A stretch of 9,012 bases of DNA from Lachnospiraceae bacterium (GTDB taxonomy: Bacteria; Bacillota; Clostridia; Lachnospirales; Lachnospiraceae), in contig JAFUKK010000256.1 in the NCBI GenBank assembly GCA_017473665.1, forward strand, positions 1-9,012, given 5' to 3'. A program made the position numbers and the translations under genes. This document shows positions 5,270 through 9,012 of this stretch, piece by piece (positions within the stretch are counted from its first letter, which is position 1; every line of letters starts with the position of its first letter). The notes beneath the pieces were generated by a model. That model did no database searches, was not told the origin of the DNA, and saw only the letters and a program-made list of their open reading frames with translations.

Positions 5270-7708
5270 TTATTTAACTGTAAAAGTCACCTGTCCATTC
5301 TTGTATCCGGCAGTTACCCGGTCTCCGGAACGCACCTTCCCACGCAAAATCTCTTCTGCCAAGGCATCCTCCACCACATTCTGGATGGCTCTCTTCAAAG
5401 GACGTGCACCCATTTTATTATCAGCATATTTGTCCACCAAATGCTCCTTCAATGCAGGCGTAATAGACAGTTTGATATCCATCTGCTGTTCACAACGCTT
5501 ATATAAATTGGTAGCCAGCAGATTCACAATCTCTTTCATATTCTCATGACTCAACTGATGGAATACAATAATATCATCAATTCGGTTTACAAATTCAGGC
5601 TTAAAACTACGTTTTACCTCTTCCATAACACCGGACTTCATGCGTTCATAATCTTTTTGTTCATCCTTTACTGCAGCAAATCCCAGATTCTTGGGGTCTA
5701 CAATCCGCTGTGCCCCGGCGTTAGAAGTCATAATGAGCACCGTATTCTTGAAGCTGACCTTGCGTCCCTTGGAATCGGTAATATGACCATCATCCAATAC
5801 CTGCAATAAAATATTAAACACATCCGGGTGAGCCTTTTCAATCTCATCAAAAAGCACCACGCTATAAGGATTCCGACGGACCTTTTCGCTCAGCTGACCA
5901 CCCTCATCAAAGCCCACATAGCCGGGAGGGGAACCTATCATCTTGGATACGGAATGACTCTCCATATATTCGGACATATCCACACGGATAATGGCATCCT
6001 CTTTACCAAACATTGCCTCTGCCAAAGCTTTACTCAGCTCTGTCTTGCCCACACCGGTGGGGCCCAGGAACAGGAAGGAACCAATTGGACGATTGGGATC
6101 TTTGAGGCCCACACGGCCTCTCCTCATAGCCTTGGCCACAGCCTTTACCGCCTCGCTCTGTCCGATTACTCTCTGCTCCAAAATATTCTCCAGCTTTAGC
6201 AGACGCTCGCTCTCCTTCTCTGCCAGCTTTTGTACAGGTATCTTGGTCCACATAGCCACCACCCGGGCAATATCCTCTTCACCTACCCGATAACAGGCTA
6301 CACCTTCTCTGGTGCGACGATGATTCTGCAAACGTTCCAATTTTTTCTTCAGCTGCATCTGTTCACTTTTCACATTAGCCGCTTTTTCAAACTGTTCCTT
6401 GCGGATACATTGCTCCAGTTCTCCATCCATGGCAACAATTTGTTGCTGCAACTGATGCTCCTTGTCTGACACCGTCAGCGTGCTTAATTTCGCACTGGCC
6501 GCTGCTTCATCTATCAAATCAATGGCCTTATCCGGCAGATTACGGTCATTAATGTATCTACCGGAAAGCTTTACTGCCGCCTCCACTGCCTCATCAGTAA
6601 TCACCACATTATGGTGCTCCTCATACTTATTCTTAATTCCCTGCAAAATAGCGATAGCCTCTTCCTCGGTGGGTTCTTCCACGCTTACCGGTTGGAAACG
6701 ACGCTCCAATGCGGCATCCTTCTCCACATGCTTACGATATTCAGAAATAGTGGTGGCACCGATTAACTGAATCTCACCCCGAGCCAGAGAAGGCTTCAAA
6801 ATATTAGACGCATCAATGGCTCCCTCTGCACCACCGGCACCAATAATGGTATGGAGTTCATCCAGAAAGAGAATCACATTGCCATCCTCTATTACCTCCT
6901 GCACTACTTTTTTGATACGTTCTTCGAATTCACCACGATATTTACTACCTGCTACCATTCCCGACAAATCCAAAGTAAGCAGACGCTTATTCTGCACTGT
7001 AGCCGGTACCTGCCCTGCTACAATTCTCCTTGCCAGTCCTTCCACCACTGCCGTCTTACCCACGCCGGGTTCTCCAATTAAACAGGGATTATTCTTGGTA
7101 CGTCTGCTGAGAATCTGAATCACACGCTGTATCTCTTCTTCTCTACCCACTACCGGGTCCAAACGTCCTTCCCTGGCCATTGCTGTCAGGTCCCTGCTGT
7201 AATTATCTAACATGGCAGTCCCCGGTTTAGTCTGTTTATTTTTACTTAAATCGTCTTTGAATTTGGCCGGATTTTCTCCCATGGCGCGAATCAGGTCCAC
7301 ATACAGCTTTTGCTGATTCACGCTCATAGAGGTTAGTAATCTCACTGCCACACTATCACTATCCCGTACAATTGCCATAAGCAAATGCTCCGTGCCTGTC
7401 TGCCCATGTCCCAGGCGCTTGGCCTGCTGATGAGCCTCACCTATAATACGCTCTGCCCTGGGCGAATAGCCGGGACGCTCTCCTACTACCACGCCCCCTT
7501 CAAAGGCAATCCATTCCTTAATCAACTCCAACACTCTGCCTGCATCTACCTGATGCTCCGCCAGCACCTTAGCTGCAACGCTGGTGGCTTCCTTTAATAA
7601 TCCCAGCAAAATGTGCTCCGAGCCGATATAGCCCTGGTGCAAAGTGCGGGAACATCTGCCCGCTATATTCAGCACCTTCTGTGCTTTATCGGTAAATTGT
7701 GACTGCAT
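5270..7708 (-). CDS. clpC: ATP-dependent Clp unfoldase ClpC
   Basis: An 812-residue Hsp100/AAA+ unfoldase that feeds damaged or regulatory proteins to the ClpP protease in the cytoplasm. Order of domains: N-domain with two Clp repeats (GSEHILLGL at 29-37 and GTEHLLMAI at 105-113); AAA-1 with Walker A GEPGVGKTA (212-220) and Walker B VILFLDE (278-284); a coiled middle domain with a UVR-like segment (about 433-468) that marks ClpC rather than ClpB or ClpA; AAA-2 with Walker A GPTGVGKT (549-556) and Walker B VVLFDE (617-622); and a ClpP-docking loop LGF (675-677). The length matches Bacillus ClpC (810). An upstream in-frame ATG at 7741 would add 11 residues, but the start at 7708 has GGAGG 8 bases upstream and yields the standard N-terminus (MQSQFTDKAQKVL). 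The start lies inside the end of the GntR gene, so the two are translationally coupled. Confidence 0.97.
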   Translation of the reverse strand: MQSQFTDKAQKVLNIAGRCSRTLHQGYIGSEHILLGLLKEATSVAAKVLAEHQVDAGRVLELIKEWIAFEGGVVVGERPGYSPRAERIIGEAHQQAKRLGHGQTGTEHLLMAIVRDSDSVAVRLLTSMSVNQQKLYVDLIRAMGENPAKFKDDLSKNKQTKPGTAMLDNYSRDLTAMAREGRLDPVVGREEEIQRVIQILSRRTKNNPCLIGEPGVGKTAVVEGLARRIVAGQVPATVQNKRLLTLDLSGMVAGSKYRGEFEERIKKVVQEVIEDGNVILFLDELHTIIGAGGAEGAIDASNILKPSLARGEIQLIGATTISEYRKHVEKDAALERRFQPVSVEEPTEEEAIAILQGIKNKYEEHHNVVITDEAVEAAVKLSGRYINDRNLPDKAIDLIDEAAASAKLSTLTVSDKEHQLQQQIVAMDGELEQCIRKEQFEKAANVKSEQMQLKKKLERLQNHRRTREGVACYRVGEEDIARVVAMWTKIPVQKLAEKESERLLKLENILEQRVIGQSEAVKAVAKAMRRGRVGLKDPNRPIGSFLFLGPTGVGKTELSKALAEAMFGKEDAIIRVDMSEYMESHSVSKMIGSPPGYVGFDEGGQLSEKVRRNPYSVVLFDEIEKAHPDVFNILLQVLDDGHITDSKGRKVSFKNTVLIMTSNAGAQRIVDPKNLGFAAVKDEQKDYERMKSGVMEEVKRSFKPEFVNRIDDIIVFHQLSHENMKEIVNLLATNLYKRCEQQMDIKLSITPALKEHLVDKYADNKMGARPLKRAIQNVVEDALAEEILRGKVRSGDRVTAGYKNGQVTFTVK

Positions 7709-8084
7709 TCTCCTGTCCTCCATAATTTCCATAAATTTCATCTATCATTTCATGCACTTCCGCCCGGGAAATATTCTTGCAACTGCTCTTTGCCAGTATG
7801 ACCTGTAATTCCCTTTTTAATTCTGTAAGTGCACGGATTCTGTCCACATCAATGGCAATCACCGCTCCACGGCGACGATCTACCTTTAGATAGCCCTCCT
7901 GCTTCAATATGGTATATGCCTTATTAACCGTATGCATATTAATGCCGATGGTGTCTGCCAGCTGTCTCACGCTGGGCAAAGAATCTCCCTCCCTGAATCT
8001 GGAAGTGGCAATCCCCAAAATAATCTGATTATGCAGTTGCATATATATGGCTTCGTCACTATTAAAATCTATTTCTATATACAT
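7686..8084 (-). CDS. GntR family (YtrA-like) transcriptional regulator
   Basis: A 132-residue protein with an N-terminal winged helix-turn-helix of GntR type: AIYMQLHNQIILGIA (12-26), then SLPSVRQLADTIGINMHTV (35-53) as the recognition region, and EGYLKVDRRRGAVIA (63-77) as the wing. Only about 50 mostly helical residues follow, too short for a FadR, HutC or MocR effector domain, which places it in the compact YtrA subfamily. The longer frame starts at 8108, but I chose the ATG at 8084 because GGAGGAGG ends 6 bases before it. The gene overlaps clpC by 23 bases. A perfect dyad over its own promoter (8142-8164) points to autoregulation, so it would also control clpC. YtrA-type regulators usually control ABC transporters or membrane proteins; neighbouring clpC is uncommon. 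The effector is unknown. Confidence 0.92.
   Translation of the reverse strand: MYIEIDFNSDEAIYMQLHNQIILGIATSRFREGDSLPSVRQLADTIGINMHTVNKAYTILKQEGYLKVDRRRGAVIAIDVDRIRALTELKRELQVILAKSSCKNISRAEVHEMIDEIYGNYGGQENAVTIYR
7717..7721 (-). promoter_or_regulatory. clpC ribosome binding site inside the GntR gene
   Basis: GGAGG lies within the last codons of the GntR gene, 8 bases before the clpC ATG at 7708. It decides between the candidate clpC starts, and implies that translation of the regulator and of clpC are coupled. Confidence 0.75.
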
Positions 8085-8141
8085 CCGCATCCTCCTCCCC
8101 CGGGCCATGGATTTCCAAAAAAATACCCTGTGGCATCGGTT

Positions 8142-8164
8142 CTGTTATACAAATATTATAACAG
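8142..8164. promoter_or_regulatory. Perfect dyad operator, probable GntR regulator binding site
   Basis: CTGTTATA and TATAACAG are exact inverted repeats of 8 bases separated by 7 bases, covering the -10 box and the expected start of the GntR-clpC promoter. A dimeric winged-helix repressor bound here would block transcription. This position and symmetry are what autoregulated GntR-family genes usually show. Confidence 0.65.
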
Positions 8165-8181
8165 GCTTTTTCCTCTGTCAA
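8153..8181 (-). promoter_or_regulatory. Promoter of the GntR-clpC operon
   Basis: A perfect -35 TTGACA (8176-8181) is followed after 17 bases by TAATAT (8153-8158). A perfect TATAAT two bases earlier (8155-8160) would give a 15-base spacer. Transcription should start near 8146, about 62 bases before the GntR start codon. No CtsR-type heptad repeats and no CIRCE element were seen here. Confidence 0.7.
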
Positions 8182-8213
8182 CAGGGTACTTCCATTCTTT
8201 ATAGTTATTTCAT

Positions 8214-9012
8214 TTATTGTTCTTCAGAACCATCCCAATTGAGAAAATCAAATTCAAATTCATCCTCATCGGTCATGAAATTTTTGCTCTTCCAGTTCCC
8301 TTCCCGGGGAGCTGTCTTACCACCGGTCTGCTGCGTCGCTCTCTCTTGAGGTGCCACGTTACTCTCTGCCACATTCCCCTGAGGTCTCTGGCCGGGCTGT
8401 GCTGCGGGTCTCTGGCCGGGCTGTGCTGCGGGTCTTTGACCGGGCTGTGCTGCGGGTCTTTGACCGGGCTGTGCTGCGGGTCTTTGACCGGGCTGTGCTG
8501 CAGGTCTTTGACCGGGCTGGCCTGTGGGTCTCTGGCCTGGCTGGCCTGCGGGTCTTTGGCCGGGCTGGCCTGCGGGTCTTTGACCGGTCTGGCCTGCGGG
8601 TCTTTGACCGGGCTGGCCTGCGGGACGTCCTGCAGGGCGTTCTTCTGTACCTTTATCCGGGCCCACATTATGCATCACCCGCTGAGCCGGTCTGCTACCG
8701 GCCTGGGCGCTTCGTCTGCTTAAGGTTTCCTTTTCCACTGCATTAATATATGCAGCATCATTCTCGTCCTTTATCTTATAGAACAAAAATGCTCCTACAC
8801 CGATTACACCCAGTAGCAAAATCACCAATATAATAATGGCAACCTTCTGGGACTTTACCGTATCCTGGCTGTCATAATACAGCTGGGCATTGGTAGCTGC
8901 TCCCTGAAGCATGTCGTTAATCTCATATTTCTTAGCATTTACATTATCAATCAGATACCAGGTGCCTTCCTGCTTGCTGGTCTCCCAATCCTTGGTCTCC
9001 TGCACTACAGGG
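8214..9012 (-). CDS. Single-pass membrane protein with Pro/Gln/Gly/Arg repeats, 5' end outside window
   Basis: The frame is open to the right edge, so the N-terminus is missing; a GTG at 9005 exists in frame but has no evident ribosome site, and I do not take it as the start. Counting from that GTG, residues 54-77 form one strongly hydrophobic membrane helix, preceded by a short polar part and followed by KIKDENDAAY. Residues 129-208 are ten consecutive 8-residue repeats of the type A(G/A)QPGQRP, and the C-terminus is acidic and aromatic (TDEDEFEFDFLNWDGSEEQ). The repeat part should be disordered and positively charged through its regular arginines, against the acidic tail. I do not recognise the family. 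The topology is unknown: the basic KIK after the helix hints at a cytoplasmic repeat tail, but cell-wall spanning is equally imaginable. No standard terminator follows directly; see the structure at 8117-8188. Confidence 0.8.
   Translation of the reverse strand, partial: PVVQETKDWETSKQEGTWYLIDNVNAKKYEINDMLQGAATNAQLYYDSQDTVKSQKVAIIILVILLLGVIGVGAFLFYKIKDENDAAYINAVEKETLSRRSAQAGSRPAQRVMHNVGPDKGTEERPAGRPAGQPGQRPAGQTGQRPAGQPGQRPAGQPGQRPTGQPGQRPAAQPGQRPAAQPGQRPAAQPGQRPAAQPGQRPAAQPGQRPQGNVAESNVAPQERATQQTGGKTAPREGNWKSKNFMTDEDEFEFDFLNWDGSEEQ
8382..8621. repeat. Ten tandem 24-bp coding repeats
   Basis: Ten in-phase 24-bp units lie in the membrane-protein gene, each ending with codons for GQRP. The five units nearest the 3' end of the gene encode AAQPGQRP and are almost identical at DNA level, while the five others encode AGQPGQRP-type units with single changes (AGQT, TGQP). 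This gradient fits recent expansion at one end. Because the unit is a multiple of three, the tract is open in several frames on both strands, which produces false reading frames. Confidence 0.9.

Larger units (their letters stand above)
8117..8188 (-). terminator. Possible read-through terminator enclosing the GntR-clpC promoter
   Basis: TACCCTGT (8181-8188) and ACAGGGTA (8124-8131) are exact reverse complements, and the second arm runs directly into seven T residues (8117-8123) that could further pair with GGAAG before the first arm. The 49-base interior contains a second perfect 8-bp hairpin (8142-8164). RNA coming from the membrane-protein gene could fold into this two-storey stem and terminate. 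RNA started at the internal promoter lacks the first arm and would escape. The long interior makes the call tentative. Confidence 0.4.

Noticed and set aside
8217..8228. Dyad GTTCT-GA-AGAAC at the stop codon of the membrane-protein gene as a terminator
   Set aside because: Only a 4-bp stem with a 4-base loop can form in RNA and no T-run follows.
8382..8621. CRISPR array
   Set aside because: The units are directly adjacent with no spacers and are in frame in a coding region, so this is a protein repeat.
8217..8746. Long plus-strand and second minus-strand reading frames across the repeat region
   Set aside because: The 24-bp repeat is a multiple of three and lacks stops in several frames, so these frames stay open by construction. 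They have no ribosome sites and give low-complexity products such as repeated VFDRAVLR.

Overview
The window looks like chromosomal DNA of a Gram-positive Clostridia bacterium, most likely of the Lachnospiraceae. This rests on strong AGGAGG-type ribosome sites, sigma-A-like promoters, a clpC-radA neighbourhood and protein sequences of Firmicute type; the exact genus cannot be read from the sequence. All supported genes are on the minus strand, so the biological reading order runs from the right end to the left. No gap between genes exceeds about 210 bases. I see no RNA genes, insertion sequences, CRISPR array or phage genes.

Right end (8214-9012): the 3' part of a gene for a single-pass membrane protein with ten near-identical 8-residue Pro/Gln/Gly/Arg repeats (24-bp DNA repeats) and an acidic tail. 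Between it and the next gene lies a compact control region. It holds a good promoter, a perfect 8-bp dyad over the -10 box, and an outer inverted repeat that ends in a T7 run and could act as a terminator for read-through from upstream.

Middle (5270-8084): a short GntR-family (YtrA-like) repressor gene overlaps the start of clpC by 23 bases. In the well-known Bacillus arrangement clpC is preceded by ctsR-mcsA-mcsB; here the GntR gene sits in that place. After clpC comes a self-contained small gene (4745-5158) with its own promoter and strong terminator. It encodes a 137-residue protein free of Cys and Trp and of uncertain function. Then comes a radA unit: radA, an EndA/NucA-like exported nuclease 18 bases downstream, and thioredoxin.

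Left end (1-1878): a small RelQ/YjbM-type (p)ppGpp synthetase, then a truncated OFA-family (oxalate/formate antiporter-like) MFS transporter whose 5' leader starts with a long near-perfect inverted repeat.

The genes share a stress, proteostasis and DNA-repair flavour: ClpC unfoldase, RadA recombination helicase, DNA-degrading nuclease, thioredoxin and alarmone synthetase. The most noteworthy points are the GntR-clpC coupling with its layered operator/terminator region, the radA-nuclease pairing, and the leader structures before the synthetase and the transporter.
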